From assembly GCF_030055425.1 (NCBI RefSeq), contig NZ_JASFYE010000007.1, forward strand, positions 45,731 through 94,199: a stretch of 48,469 nt of DNA, read 5' to 3'. Within the stretch, counting starts at the first letter, position 1, and every line of letters starts with the position of its first letter. Source of the stretch: Methanothermobacter sp. GTDB taxonomy: Archaea > Methanobacteriota > Methanobacteria > Methanobacteriales > Methanothermobacteraceae. A model generated the notes under the pieces. That model saw only the letters and a program-made list of their open reading frames with translations. It was not told the DNA's origin and made no database searches. Positions 1 through 9,153 of the stretch are shown here, piece after piece. The position numbers and the translations under genes were made by a program.

Positions 1-181
1 AATTTTTATCCTTTAGGAACTTTTGAAGCTTTGATTTTGGCAGATAATTCTCTAGTCTCTGATCAGTTAGATTAACTTAAAGTATTAGCACAAGATGTCC
101 CTTGAAAATGAGGAATAGAGGTATTATCTGTGGATATATCTTATTGAGGTTTTGAAAAGAAGGTGAATGTATTCATCTATA

Positions 182-1957
182 CTATTCTGTTTTCAGGTAA
201 TAGTATTCCCCCATCTCCTTCTGCTGCCTGTCAAGGAAACTTCCAGGCTTGTTGACACGTGGCCTTTTTGTTTCCTTATCCCTCCTGAACGTTATTCCTG
301 TTTCCCTTAAGAATGTGTTCATCGCTTCCCTGAGTTCTGTGGGGCTTCCAGCGCGTCCCTCAACTCCGGGTTTTCCACTGAAGACCATGGCCCTGTCGGA
401 TATGTAGTCAATGAAGATTATGTCATGGTCAATTATCATGGCGGACGCATTCCTGCTTTCAATTATTCTCCTTATGGCCTTAGCTGCAAGCAGACGCTGT
501 TCAACGTCAAGGAATGCTGTTGGTTCGTCCAGAACATAAAGTTCAGCATCCCTGGAGAGCGCAACTGCAACTGCAAGGCGCTGCAGCTCACCACCACTCA
601 GCTCATTAACTGCCTTGTCAAGTATCTCCTCAAGATTGAATGGCCTCATGATCTCGCTTTTGAATAGGTTCGATCCATATGAAGGTGCGTTTGCATACAG
701 AAATTCCTCCACGGTACCTGTATAATCCGATGAAAGGTACTGGGGCTTGTAGGATATCTTTATCTTCCTTTTGACCTTCCCTTCATCAGGTTTTTCAACA
801 CCTGCAAGGATCCTTGCAAAGGTTGTTTTACCTATACCATTCGGCCCGAAGGCTGTAACAACCTCGTTGAGGTATACTGTGCCCTCCTCAACATTAAGGC
901 TGAATGCTGGATGGGACTTTATCATCTTTGAGTACTCCACGAGGACCTCACCCTCTTCCTCGGCCCGCGGGGGTTTTACCTTGAATTCTATTTCATGATC
1001 GCGGAATCTCACGTTCTCCTCCCTGAGGAAACCCCTGATATATGTGTTGATTCCCACACGGACACCGCGGCGGTTGGATACAACGCCGTATCCACCTGGC
1101 TTACCGTATAGTATGTGGACGTAGTCTGACATCGCATCAAGGGCGGCCATATCGTGCTCTATAACCATAACTGATTTCCCTGCCTCTGCAAGGGACCTTA
1201 TAACCCTTATTGCATTGAGCCTCTGCCTCACGTCCAGCCATGAGGTGGGCTCATCAAAGTAGTAGAAATCTGCTTCACGTAGAGCTGCAGCTGCGATTGC
1301 CACGCTCTGGAGTTCACCTCCACTGAGGTTTGATATCTCACGACCCATTATCTCCCCAATCTCGAGGGTTTCAACTACCTCATCTGTTCTCTTGGAGTCT
1401 ATACTCAGGAGAAGATCCTCGACCTTTCCCTTAACGTACTTCGGGATCTTATCCACCATCTGGGGTTTGTGCACAACGGTTAGCTTTCCTTCACTGAGGT
1501 TCTGGAAGTAATTCTGTAGCTGGGACCCCCTGAAGTGGTTTATAATTTCATCCCAACCTGGTGGGTCCTGGAAGTTGCCAAGGTTTGGCCTGAGTTCCCC
1601 CGACAGTATCCTTATGATTGTTGACTTCCCGATACCATTTGGACCTATAAGCCCAATCACATCCCCCTCTGTCACGGTGGGGAGGCCAAAGAGTTCAAAC
1701 ATGTTCTGCCCGTACCTGTGAACCGGGTCTTCAAGGGCTTCGGGAAGATTTATAACACTTATGGCCTTGAATGGACACCTTTTTGTGCATATACCACAAC
1801 CGGAACACAGTTCCTCGGATATAAGGGGTTTCTTTGTTTTCTCGTCAATAGTTATGGTGTCCTCATCCATTCTAACTCCAGGACAGTAATCTATGCAGAC
1901 GTAGTTGCATTTCTTTGGCTGACATCTATCATGATCGAGTATTGAGATTCTGGTCAA
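182..1957 (-). CDS. ABCE1/RLI-type ribosome recycling ATPase
   Basis: This is the archaeal RNase L inhibitor homologue (ABCE1), a soluble twin-ABC ATPase that splits ribosomes after termination. The N-terminus holds two 4Fe-4S motifs ([10 protein letters not shown]...CP, then [12 protein letters not shown]). Two nucleotide-binding domains follow, with Walker [10 protein letters not shown] in the first and GPNGIGKTT in the second, LSGGELQ signatures in both, and Walker B motifs ending DEPTSWLD and DEPTAFLD. The length, about 590 residues, is normal. An ATG lies four codons upstream (1969), but GGTGAT sits four bases before the TTG at 1957. That start gives an N-terminus ([12 protein letters not shown]) like those of relatives, so I prefer it. 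Confidence 0.95.
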   Translation of the reverse strand: MTRISILDHDRCQPKKCNYVCIDYCPGVRMDEDTITIDEKTKKPLISEELCSGCGICTKRCPFKAISVINLPEALEDPVHRYGQNMFELFGLPTVTEGDVIGLIGPNGIGKSTIIRILSGELRPNLGNFQDPPGWDEIINHFRGSQLQNYFQNLSEGKLTVVHKPQMVDKIPKYVKGKVEDLLLSIDSKRTDEVVETLEIGEIMGREISNLSGGELQSVAIAAAALREADFYYFDEPTSWLDVRQRLNAIRVIRSLAEAGKSVMVIEHDMAALDAMSDYVHILYGKPGGYGVVSNRRGVRVGINTYIRGFLREENVRFRDHEIEFKVKPPRAEEEGEVLVEYSKMIKSHPAFSLNVEEGTVYLNEVVTAFGPNGIGKTTFARILAGVEKPDEGKVKRKIKISYKPQYLSSDYTGTVEEFLYANAPSYGSNLFKSEIMRPFNLEEILDKAVNELSGGELQRLAVAVALSRDAELYVLDEPTAFLDVEQRLLAAKAIRRIIESRNASAMIIDHDIIFIDYISDRAMVFSGKPGVEGRAGSPTELREAMNTFLRETGITFRRDKETKRPRVNKPGSFLDRQQKEMGEYYYLKTE

Positions 1958-2093
1958 TTCTATCACCATTGGTATGAGGATGAAAATTCAGTTTCGCTTG
2001 ATTATGGTATGTGGTGTAATAAATAAATTCATTCTCAGAAATTCAGGCCCCTTTGAATTATTGTTGCAGGGGAATAAACAGGCAACGGTCCCG

Positions 2094-2186
2094 GGGGATA
2101 CTGAAGCATGACACTTAAAGTTCAGTCATTCCCCAAACCCACCCAGTCATAGAGTTGATGGGGATACTGAATTATGACATTTAAAA
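2094..2186. repeat. Direct repeat pair and imperfect stem-loop between rli and histone gene
   Basis: GGGGATACTGAA followed by nnnTGACAyTTAAA occurs twice, at 2094-2119 and 2160-2185, 66 bases apart. The first copy also pairs with TTCAGTCATTCCCC at 2121-2134 to make a 12-base-pair stem with small bulges. The block lies downstream of the histone stop and upstream of rli, so it could be a histone mRNA 3' structure, an rli control element or a small RNA. No function can be assigned from sequence. Confidence 0.5.
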
Positions 2187-2205
2187 TAAAAATAGAAATG
2201 GCCAT

Positions 2206-2412
2206 TTATAGCTTTTTAACGGCCAGTTCTATGTCTGATGCTTTAACAGTTTTTCTGCCGGCGTGTTTTGCTAGTTTAACAGCTTCTACTGCTATTTCTT
2301 CGCCTTTGTCTTCCAGAATTTTTGCAAGTGTTTCCCTTGCGTCGTCGCTTATTCTCTGGGCACCGGCATTTTTTATTATTCTCCCAACTGGTGCTATGGG
2401 TAATTCGGCCAT
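2206..2412 (-). CDS. Archaeal histone, HMf family (A-type)
   Basis: A 68-residue histone-fold protein that wraps DNA as dimers and longer polymers. It begins [18 protein letters not shown] and carries the family's RISDDAR and [16 protein letters not shown] segments, which cover the DNA-binding loops and the end of alpha-3. It resembles HMfA/HMtA more than HMfB (NAGA rather than DAGA, and no C-terminal RRFKK). The start is firm because GAGGTGAT lies three bases before the ATG. The gene appears monocistronic, with its own promoter and a divergent neighbour. Confidence 0.97.
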   Translation of the reverse strand: MAELPIAPVGRIIKNAGAQRISDDARETLAKILEDKGEEIAVEAVKLAKHAGRKTVKASDIELAVKKL

Positions 2413-2445
2413 AATATCACCTCAATTCTATATTTAACCAAATAC

Positions 2446-2460
2446 TATTTAAATTTATCG
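2446..2460 (-). promoter_or_regulatory. TATA box of the histone gene
   Basis: On the minus strand this reads CGATAAATTTAAATA, a good archaeal TATA box. Transcription would begin about 25 bases downstream (near 2428), giving a leader of about 15 bases that includes the GAGGTGAT ribosome-binding site. Confidence 0.6.
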
Positions 2461-2665
2461 ATTTTTCGGGACTCTTTTCCATCCATATCATGATTCTATA
2501 CTTCCCAGCCTTGTAGATTGTCACTGTAACACTGGCACCAACCTTCTGGTTTGGAGGGGCACCTCCGGTTGAGGTGTGCATGAGATGGGCACTGATGACT
2601 TTTCATTTTTTTTGCGCTGGAAACAGTTATTAGTATCAACCAATATAGACCCGGATGGTGGGAAA

Positions 2666-3004
2666 ATGAAACAGGTCATAATAGTGAGGTCTGATCTGAA
2701 GATGGGAAAGGGTAAAATAGCAGCCCAGGCCTGTCATGCTTCTATTGGTTCATTCAAAAAAACAGATCCTGATAAAATCAGAAGATGGGAAATTGATGGT
2801 TCAAAGAAGGTTATAGTTTCAGTTAAGAGCCTTGATGAGCTCCTGGAGATATATGAATCTGTGAAGGATTCGGGGATCTCATACTATCTTGTGAGGGACG
2901 CCGGTCATACCCAGATACCCGCAGGCACCATCACATGCCTGGGCATAGGGCCTGACGACGATGAGAAGATAGATAAAATAACAGGCGACCTCAAACTTCT
3001 CTGA
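2666..3004 (+). CDS. pth2: Peptidyl-tRNA hydrolase, archaeal type 2
   Basis: Pth2 releases peptides from prematurely dissociated peptidyl-tRNA. The 112-residue protein shows the family pattern: [21 protein letters not shown] at the N-terminus, then ACHAS, and near the C-terminus [13 protein letters not shown] and CLGIGPD. The frame stays open upstream to a GTG at 2576. The extra 30 residues do not resemble the family, and GGTGG lies just before the ATG at 2666, so I start there. A GGAGG/CCTCC hairpin lies upstream at 2553-2566; its role is unknown. Confidence 0.92.
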   Translation: MKQVIIVRSDLKMGKGKIAAQACHASIGSFKKTDPDKIRRWEIDGSKKVIVSVKSLDELLEIYESVKDSGISYYLVRDAGHTQIPAGTITCLGIGPDDDEKIDKITGDLKLL

Positions 3005-3032
3005 GGCCTGAAATGGAGATTATGGTGATACT

Positions 3033-3683
3033 ATGGACTGGCTTGTTAAGATAGGGGGTAGTCTATTTCCTGAACATGCTGCAGAACTCCTTAAAAGCCT
3101 TGAAGGAACAGGAACTGCTGTTGTTTGTGGTGGTGGGGATTTTGCAGATAGAGTAAGATACTATGACAGAAATTTGGGATTTTCTGAAAGCGCAACCCAT
3201 GATTCGGCCATACTCTGTATGGATATTACTGGAAGACTGCTTTCTGACCTTTGTGAATCTGCTGTTCCAGTGAGGACACTTGGGGAGTGCAGGGGGGCAA
3301 TTGAGAGTGGCCTGACACCGGTGATCCTGCCATCTGAACTCCTGCGTTTCACTGATCCTGCGGAACACTCATGGAGGGTGACCTCGGATTCCCTCTCACT
3401 CATAATAGCACATATGCTGGGGGCGAAACTTTTAATAGCAACGGATGTAGATGGTATATATACTGAGAGGCCACCTGCCAGTGATGCTAAACTTATAAAT
3501 GAGATAAGTGCTAAAAACTTACTATCTTTTGGTGAGACATCAGTGGACGAAGCACTACCTGAACTTCTCATTAAACTGAAAACTGATTGTTATGTTGCAA
3601 ACGGGAAGTTTCCCGAGAGGGTGCTGTCCATTTTAAGGGCAGGTGCTTCAGAAGTTATATGTACAGTTATAAGAGGTGATTAG
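3033..3683 (+). CDS. mfnE: Amino acid kinase family protein, probable methanofuran kinase MfnE
   Basis: A 216-residue protein of the amino acid kinase superfamily. It opens with LVKIGGSLF (nucleotide-binding GGS), followed by VVCGGGDFAD, and has IATDVDGIYTERP in the C-terminal half, the metal- and ATP-site motif of these kinases. In methanogens the short members without extra domains include MfnE, which phosphorylates aminomethylfuran phosphate to the diphosphate during methanofuran synthesis. The family call is secure; the MfnE assignment rests on size, taxonomy and resemblance. GGTGAT lies three bases before the ATG. The stop codon abuts the start of the next gene. Confidence 0.7.
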   Translation: MDWLVKIGGSLFPEHAAELLKSLEGTGTAVVCGGGDFADRVRYYDRNLGFSESATHDSAILCMDITGRLLSDLCESAVPVRTLGECRGAIESGLTPVILPSELLRFTDPAEHSWRVTSDSLSLIIAHMLGAKLLIATDVDGIYTERPPASDAKLINEISAKNLLSFGETSVDEALPELLIKLKTDCYVANGKFPERVLSILRAGASEVICTVIRGD

Positions 3684-3845
3684 ATGACAAAGATGGAATG
3701 CACATCCTGTAAGCAGGAGATACCTCTGGTTGAAACCTATGTGAAATTTGAATGCCCCATGTGTGGCGAGATGATCTACAGGTGCCAGAAGTGCAGGACC
3801 TTCGGACACACATATCGCTGCAGCTGTGGATTCGAGGGACCATAG
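3684..3845 (+). CDS. Small zinc-ribbon protein (HVO_2753-like micro-protein)
   Basis: A 53-residue protein that is mostly zinc ligands: CTSC (6-9), CPMCG (24-28), CQKC (34-37) and CSCG (46-49), enough for two zinc sites. The same architecture next to the EF-1beta gene is known in other archaea, including the Haloferax protein HVO_2753, whose loss affects biofilm formation and swarming. The start follows the preceding stop directly, with GAGGTGAT three bases upstream, so the gene is translated in tandem with the kinase gene. The molecular role is not known. Confidence 0.85.
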   Translation: MTKMECTSCKQEIPLVETYVKFECPMCGEMIYRCQKCRTFGHTYRCSCGFEGP

Positions 3846-3846
3846 G

Positions 3847-3860
3847 AAAAATATATAAAT
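3847..3860 (+). promoter_or_regulatory. TATA box for EF-1beta gene
   Basis: AAAATATATAAAT lies just after the stop of the zinc-ribbon gene and about 40 bases before the EF-1beta ATG. Predicted initiation near 3880 leaves a short leader containing GGAGGT. EF-1beta can therefore be transcribed separately from the upstream pair. Confidence 0.55.
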
Positions 3861-3894
3861 TAGTATTACTCAAGATTCTTTGTGGAGGTATTTC

Positions 3895-4164
3895 ATGGGA
3901 GATGTAGTAGCTACCATAAAGGTTATGCCTGAAAGTCCAGAGGTTGACCTTGAGGCACTCAAGAGGGAAATTGAATCAAGGATACCCGAGGGTACTGAGC
4001 TTCACAAAATAGATGAGGAGCCAATAGCATTTGGCCTCGTTGCCCTCAATGTGATGGTTGTTGTGGGCGATGCCGAGGGCGGAACCGAAGCCGCTGAGGA
4101 GAGCCTCGCGGGTATTGATGGTGTCAGCAACATAGAGGTAACAGATGTGAGAAGGTTAATGTAG
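3895..4164 (+). CDS. Translation elongation factor EF-1beta
   Basis: Archaeal EF-1beta is the nucleotide exchange factor for EF-1alpha. The 89-residue protein (MGDVVATIKVMPESPEVDLE to VTDVRRLM) matches the family's small ferredoxin-like alpha/beta domain, with the conserved PIAFGLVAL and DGVSNIEVTDVRR segments. Five in-frame codons upstream are open, but GGAGGT lies six bases before the ATG at 3895, and 89 residues is the size I recall for the characterised Methanothermobacter protein. Confidence 0.95.
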   Translation: MGDVVATIKVMPESPEVDLEALKREIESRIPEGTELHKIDEEPIAFGLVALNVMVVVGDAEGGTEAAEESLAGIDGVSNIEVTDVRRLM

Positions 4165-4177
4165 CTCCCTTTCCCGG

Positions 4178-5422
4178 GTGATTGGGATAACCGATATCCT
4201 TTTTGCCTGTTTTCTCGGAATCATCACTGGCATATTAACGGGCCTGATTCCAGGCATCCATGTTAATACTGTGGGAGCATTCATTTTCGCATCATCAACC
4301 CACCTTCGTGTATCTGAGGAATTCCTTGCTGTTTTTTTATTATCACTTTCAGTGGCACACGCCCTTCTTGAATTCATACCATCAGCGCTTCTTGGGGTGC
4401 CCGATGAGGGAACAGCCATCTCTATCCTCCCCTCTCACAGGCTGGTGCTTGAAGGTAGGGCAGGGGAGGCCATAAGGGCGGCCACGGTTGGTGGTGTTGG
4501 AGGGATCCTCATCACAATAATCCTCCTACCATCACTCTTCCTGATTTTACCACCACTATACGATTTCCTCAGACCCCATATATGGTTAATTTTAATTCTG
4601 GTATCTGTTTACATGATAATAAAACTCAGCAGAAATTTTGAGGCCTTAATCTGGGCTTCGGCGCTTTTTCTCTTCTCAGGTGCAATGGGCTGGCTCATGT
4701 TTCAGACGCCCATATCACCAGGTCTTGGGCTCATGACACTTTTCACAGGGTTTTTTGGACTCAGCACCCTCCTTTACAGTTTAAATTCAGAATCAGATAT
4801 TCCTGAACAGGGCAGAGTTCAGTTCACAGAGCTCAACATGAACACCCTGAGGTCAGTATCTGCAGGTGGGCTGGCATCTGTTTTACTGGGATTTCTCCCG
4901 GGATTTGGACCGGCCCAGGGCGGGATGATAGCAGCCTCCCTCACAGGTTCAGGGGGTGAGGATGCACCTGAGGATTTCATCATGGCAATTTCAGGTCTGA
5001 ACACATCAGACGCACTCTTCTCGCTCCTCACACTCTACCTCATAGGAAACCCCAGAAGCGGCATCGCGGTCTACATTTCAGAGATTATTCAGGATGTCAG
5101 CATAGCCCATCTCATGCTCTTCATATCAGCGTCTCTTCTTGCGGTCTCTGCAGCTGCAGTAACCTCCATAAAACTGGGCGATCACCTTGCATCTAGCCTC
5201 TCAGGTATCAACTATGGGTGGGTATCGGCCTGTGTAATGCTCTTTATGGTGGCATCCATCTTCTTTTTCGCCATCATGGAGGGTGCAAGCCTGCCTTTCA
5301 TTTCAGTGGCGCTCCTGACATCAACTGCCTTTGGTATAATACCCCACTGTGTAGGTATAAGCAAGTCCCATCTCATGGGGGTCCTTGTGCTTCCTGCAGT
5401 GGTTATTTACATGGGAATTTAA
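4178..5422 (+). CDS. TctA/DUF112-like membrane permease
   Basis: A 414-residue integral membrane protein with about ten hydrophobic segments. It resembles the large permease of tripartite tricarboxylate transporters: the N-terminal GIITGILTGLIPGIHVNTVGA and the internal GFLPGFGPAQGGMIAASL are the duplicated glycine/proline-rich motifs of TctA. No TctB or TctC partner is nearby, so it may work alone with an unknown substrate. The start is uncertain: GTG at 4178 opens the frame, but the only ribosome-binding-like GGTGAT overlaps that GTG. A slightly later unconventional start is possible. Confidence 0.75.
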   Translation: MIGITDILFACFLGIITGILTGLIPGIHVNTVGAFIFASSTHLRVSEEFLAVFLLSLSVAHALLEFIPSALLGVPDEGTAISILPSHRLVLEGRAGEAIRAATVGGVGGILITIILLPSLFLILPPLYDFLRPHIWLILILVSVYMIIKLSRNFEALIWASALFLFSGAMGWLMFQTPISPGLGLMTLFTGFFGLSTLLYSLNSESDIPEQGRVQFTELNMNTLRSVSAGGLASVLLGFLPGFGPAQGGMIAASLTGSGGEDAPEDFIMAISGLNTSDALFSLLTLYLIGNPRSGIAVYISEIIQDVSIAHLMLFISASLLAVSAAAVTSIKLGDHLASSLSGINYGWVSACVMLFMVASIFFFAIMEGASLPFISVALLTSTAFGIIPHCVGISKSHLMGVLVLPAVVIYMGI

Positions 5423-5503
5423 GTTTCAATTATCTAAGAATATAAGTTAAAAAATGGGTCCACAGTACCATGAACCAGATTCTGGAGTTTCCTTGTCTCT
5501 GGG

Positions 5504-6430
5504 TCACTGAATCAGCAAGATCCTCTCTGCCAGTTTTCCTGCAGCATCAAGGAACTCCTTTACCTCCACACCAGGGAATGGATCCACAATACATAGCTCA
5601 AATTTTTCATCCAGGATTTCAGGCAGTTTTCTGATGTCCTCAGAGTATATTCTGAACCTTTCCTTCCTGAAGCCATTGATCTGAAGGTTCAGGCGTGTCA
5701 TCTCACACGCATCCCTCCAGATGTCATTGAAGACAACCCTATCTGCACCTGCCATCAGTGCAAATATTCCCAGGGTGCCGGGGCCGCAGGTGGCGTCCAG
5801 GACAGTCTCTGGACGAATTGATAGGATTTCCCTGGCAGCAACCTCTATTTTTTTGTTTTTACGCCCTGAAAATTCTATGTGAAGCCTGCTCTGCCTCCGG
5901 TATATGGACATTGAACCCGCAGGAGTCTCTATGATGTCACACCTCATATCACACCCTGCAAGAAGATCGTATACCTCTGGAATCCTGTATGAATCAATAA
6001 CCCCCGGTGTCACTGAGGGATCACCCCTTATGACGCCCTTAACCTCAGGCACATCGTTTATTATCAGCTCTGCAGCCTCCACACTGGCAGCGGATGTTAG
6101 GAGAACAAGTGAGTCCGCGGGCAGGAAGGGGGCCGATTTAAGGGGAAATGCAGGAGTTATGAGCGGAACACCGGCGTCCCTCAACCTGGCATTTTTTGGG
6201 AGGACCCCATTCTCTATAAGGATCATGGATACCTGTGCCATTACAGAATCAAGGTGCCTTCTGCCACATTCACATTCTTCAAGTGCCGATTCAGTCACCT
6301 GTTCCATTATGGGTCTGAACTTCCTGAAGCCAGGGTTTATACAGCCCTCACAGGGGTCATAATAACCTTCCAGTTCATGCTTGTTATGGGCGTGAAGAAC
6401 CTCCCCACAGACGGGACACCTTGCTGACAT
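5504..6430 (-). CDS. Zinc-ribbon class I SAM-dependent methyltransferase, function unknown
   Basis: A 308-residue protein. It starts with an N-terminal zinc-ribbon (CPVCGEVLHAH, then CEGC and CECG). The C-terminal half has a Rossmann methyltransferase fold with motif I VLDATCGPGTLGIFALMAGA, followed by VVFNDIW and an IVDPFPG motif like those of RNA or protein methyltransferases (the DPFP resembles the DPPY/NPPY position). The middle third matches nothing I recognise. The frame is open to 6544, but the ATG at 6430 lies 25 bases from a minus-strand TATA-like element and gives a leaderless transcript. The substrate is unknown. Confidence 0.7.
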   Translation of the reverse strand: MSARCPVCGEVLHAHNKHELEGYYDPCEGCINPGFRKFRPIMEQVTESALEECECGRRHLDSVMAQVSMILIENGVLPKNARLRDAGVPLITPAFPLKSAPFLPADSLVLLTSAASVEAAELIINDVPEVKGVIRGDPSVTPGVIDSYRIPEVYDLLAGCDMRCDIIETPAGSMSIYRRQSRLHIEFSGRKNKKIEVAAREILSIRPETVLDATCGPGTLGIFALMAGADRVVFNDIWRDACEMTRLNLQINGFRKERFRIYSEDIRKLPEILDEKFELCIVDPFPGVEVKEFLDAAGKLAERILLIQ

Positions 6431-6462
6431 ACACTTAAATATTATCCTCCACATATTAAAAG
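6431..6462. promoter_or_regulatory. Compact divergent promoter with two probable leaderless starts
   Basis: Only 32 bases separate the divergent ATGs at 6430 (minus) and 6463 (plus). CACTTAAATATT at 6432-6443 is a TATA box about 25 bases from the plus ATG. On the minus strand TTTTAATATG (6453-6462) is about 25 bases from the minus ATG. Neither gene has a ribosome-binding site at the usual spacing, so both mRNAs probably begin at or next to the start codon. Confidence 0.5.
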
Positions 6463-8043
6463 ATGAGTAACATGAGGGACAAGAGGAAGGAGATTCTGAG
6501 GGAAATTCTCGGAGAATTCGCAGCGGATGAGGAAGCGACTCCAAGGGAAGAGAAAAGGGAGAGGCCTGCGGAATCGGAATTCAAGGTTGAAAAGGTGCTT
6601 GAAAAGCCAGCGCCGAAACCGGCCCCCCGCGGTCCCGATATAAAGGATGTTGAAATCATTGAGGGCGACCTCATACCCAAATACAAGGTGTCCCTTCCAA
6701 AGTTCTCTGAGAAGGAAAGGGAACTCCTCAACGAGATCCGTGAGAAACTTGTTGAGGTTGCGGTATCCAAAGGTGAGGATTTCAGGATAGACGAATCCAC
6801 CTTCATGTCGGAGGTTAAGGAATTTCTCAGGGTGAAGGGGGTTCGTAATGTCGATAAGCTCGCCAAGCAGATCTCCCAGGAGATGCTGGGATACGGGGAA
6901 CTTGACCCACTCATCAAGGATGATGACCTCGAGGAGATAATGGTAATCGGTGTCAACAAACCAGTCTTCGTCTATCACCGGAAGATGGGTATGATGATAA
7001 CCAATGTGGTCTTCAAGGACGATGACGATATAAAGGCCATAATTGACCTCATTGCAAGGCAGGTGAACAGGCGTATAGACCAGCAGACACCCATACTGGA
7101 TGCAAGGTTGCCTGATGGATCAAGGATCAATGCGACAATACCCCCTGTATCTCCAGACGGGTCGACACTCACCATACGAAAATTCAGGAAGGACCCCTTC
7201 ACAGTTGTTGACCTCATAAACTTCAAGACCATGTCCTCACATCTGGCGGCCTTCCTCTGGGTCTGCACAGATGGACTCGGGGTGAAGCCATGCAACGCCA
7301 TAGTCGCTGGGGGTACAGGTTCAGGTAAAACAACAACCCTCAACACAGTATCCGCCTTTGTACCCCCTACCGAGCGTATCATCACAATTGAGGATACACT
7401 GGAACTTCAGCTGCCCCACACCCACGTCCTGAGGATGGAGACAAGACCACCAAACATAGAGGGTAAGGGTGAACTGGACATGGACACCCTGGTTAAGAAC
7501 TCCCTCCGTCAGAGACCCGACAGGGTGATCGTCGGGGAGGTCAGGGGTGGAGAGGCAATAACACTCTTCACAGCCCTCAACACAGGGCACAGTGGGTTTG
7601 GAACACTTCACGCAAACACCGCCAGGGAAACAATAACCCGTCTCATAAACCCTCCCATGAACGTGCCGAGGATAATGATACCTGCCCTTGATTTCATAAT
7701 CATGCAGAACAGGATGTACCGCCCTGAAGGGGGTTCCATAAGGAGGATAACAGAGGTTGCCGAGGTTGTGGGTATGGAGGAGGGCAATGTTCAGCTCAAC
7801 AGGGTCTTTGAATGGAACAGCGTAACAGATAAGGTGGAATACGTTGGAATAGCCAGCCAGACCCTCAGGGAGATAGCTGAACTCAGGGCCATAAGCATAA
7901 ATGAGATAGAGGAGGAGATCGAAAGAAGAAGACTCGTCCTAGAATACCTGGCCGATGAGAACATAAGGTCCATAGATGAGGTTGGACACTACATAAATGA
8001 GTACTACAGGGACCCGGATGGTGTTCTTGACAGCATACTCTGA
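6463..8043 (+). CDS. Type II/IV secretion (archaeal pilus) assembly ATPase
   Basis: A 526-residue ATPase of the GspE/TadA/FlaI superfamily, which powers assembly of type IV pilus-like fibres from the cytoplasm. After a charged N-terminal tail of about 60 residues it shows the N-terminal TadA domain, Walker A GGTGSGKT (283-290), an acidic Asp box ([13 protein letters not shown]), Walker B-like [12 protein letters not shown] and the His box [13 protein letters not shown]. Twelve bases separate it from the matching membrane platform gene. No pilin or prepilin peptidase gene is visible in the window. Confidence 0.9.
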   Translation: MSNMRDKRKEILREILGEFAADEEATPREEKRERPAESEFKVEKVLEKPAPKPAPRGPDIKDVEIIEGDLIPKYKVSLPKFSEKERELLNEIREKLVEVAVSKGEDFRIDESTFMSEVKEFLRVKGVRNVDKLAKQISQEMLGYGELDPLIKDDDLEEIMVIGVNKPVFVYHRKMGMMITNVVFKDDDDIKAIIDLIARQVNRRIDQQTPILDARLPDGSRINATIPPVSPDGSTLTIRKFRKDPFTVVDLINFKTMSSHLAAFLWVCTDGLGVKPCNAIVAGGTGSGKTTTLNTVSAFVPPTERIITIEDTLELQLPHTHVLRMETRPPNIEGKGELDMDTLVKNSLRQRPDRVIVGEVRGGEAITLFTALNTGHSGFGTLHANTARETITRLINPPMNVPRIMIPALDFIIMQNRMYRPEGGSIRRITEVAEVVGMEEGNVQLNRVFEWNSVTDKVEYVGIASQTLREIAELRAISINEIEEEIERRRLVLEYLADENIRSIDEVGHYINEYYRDPDGVLDSIL

Positions 8044-8054
8044 GGGCAGATACA

Positions 8055-9134
8055 ATGGTCTCAATCAGGGATATATTCGATAAACTAGGAGGACTCACTC
8101 TCACATCCACGAAGAAGGTGGGGGAGGGCGTTCAGAAGCCCGTTAAGAAGATAGGTGAGATAAAGCCAAAGGCACCACCAATCGGAAAACCTGGGGGAAT
8201 CTTGAAGAGGGAACCCGGGAAACCAAAGCCCGGTTTTCTCTCAAGGAGGGGGTCAGCGAGGGTTATAAGCAGGATGAAGATGACCCCTGAGGAGATAGAG
8301 GTATTCAAGGGCCTTATAGAGGCAGATAAGAGACTAGAAGAGAGAGGGGAGGACAGAGCAACCCGTGAAAGCTTTCAGAGGGCGTCCCTTGAGGAGATAC
8401 TGAAGGAGGAGGAAAAGGAGCAGCTTGACCCCAAGCTCATAATGATACTTGGTGGGGGCTCAGGGGCGGTGCTGCTGATTGTGATGGTTGTCCTTGGCTT
8501 CGGGATCGAGATAGGCCTTGCAATGATGCTGGCTGTTCTCTTCATGGCCATAATCATAATATTCCTTCCGAACCTTCAGAAGGGCAAACGTTCAAGCGAG
8601 GCTTCCAGGGAACTGCCCTTTGCACTCCGTCAGATGGCCACCGAACTCAAATCAGGGCTTGGACTCCATGACAGTATGCGTTCAGTTGCAATGTCCGGCT
8701 ACGGGGCCCTTTCTGAGGAGTTCGCAAGGACACTTGAGGAGATCAAGTATGGTGAGACCACTGAGAGCGCCCTTATTGAGATGAGTAACCGCATAGAATC
8801 TGATGGCCTCAAGAGGGCCGTATACCAGATCACAAGGACCCTCAACAGTGGTGGTGATCTATCCAAGACACTCAATGTTATTGCAGATGATATTGCATAT
8901 GAGATGAGAATGAAGCTCAAGGATTATTCCCAGAAGCTCAACTCCTTCACCATGATCTACATGTTCCTTGCGATTCTGGGACCAGTTATATTCCTTGTCA
9001 TGCTCCTGGCAGCGTCCACTGTTATGGGGTCAGTCCTTCCACCAATAGCCATTATACTGATATACCTCTTCCTCTTCCCGATGCTGGTGGGGTTCATGGC
9101 CTTCATGATCAAGAGGCTTGAGCCAAAACTTTAG
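8055..9134 (+). CDS. Type II/IV secretion membrane platform protein (TadC/FlaJ-like)
   Basis: A 359-residue partner of the upstream ATPase. The first 115 residues are basic and low in complexity (repeated KPG/PKA segments). A pair of hydrophobic helices follows (roughly 125-170), then a cytoplasmic T2SF domain (ELPFALRQMATELKSGLGLHDSM...GDLSKTLNVIADDI) and two C-terminal membrane helices. This is the topology of GspF/TadC/FlaJ platforms that anchor the ATPase and the growing fibre. The long basic N-terminus is unusual and may contact the ATPase. Confidence 0.88.
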   Translation: MVSIRDIFDKLGGLTLTSTKKVGEGVQKPVKKIGEIKPKAPPIGKPGGILKREPGKPKPGFLSRRGSARVISRMKMTPEEIEVFKGLIEADKRLEERGEDRATRESFQRASLEEILKEEEKEQLDPKLIMILGGGSGAVLLIVMVVLGFGIEIGLAMMLAVLFMAIIIIFLPNLQKGKRSSEASRELPFALRQMATELKSGLGLHDSMRSVAMSGYGALSEEFARTLEEIKYGETTESALIEMSNRIESDGLKRAVYQITRTLNSGGDLSKTLNVIADDIAYEMRMKLKDYSQKLNSFTMIYMFLAILGPVIFLVMLLAASTVMGSVLPPIAIILIYLFLFPMLVGFMAFMIKRLEPKL

Positions 9135-9153
9135 ATATACGGTGATACAGCAT

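Noticed and set aside
1-172. A plus-strand frame reading protein-like words (TFEALILADNSLVSDQLD, then GIEVLSVDIS) with four stops, suggesting a decayed gene
   Set aside because: Stops occur at about the rate expected by chance in AT-rich sequence, no family was recognised, and there is no frame-consistent upstream context, so I do not call a pseudogene.
2576-2665. Thirty-residue N-terminal extension of Pth2 from GTG 2576
   Set aside because: The extension does not resemble the family, and GGTGG precedes the ATG at 2666.
5904-6362. A 152-codon plus-strand open frame
   Set aside because: It is the antisense of the methyltransferase gene, serine/threonine-rich with no ribosome-binding site, which is typical of shadow frames.
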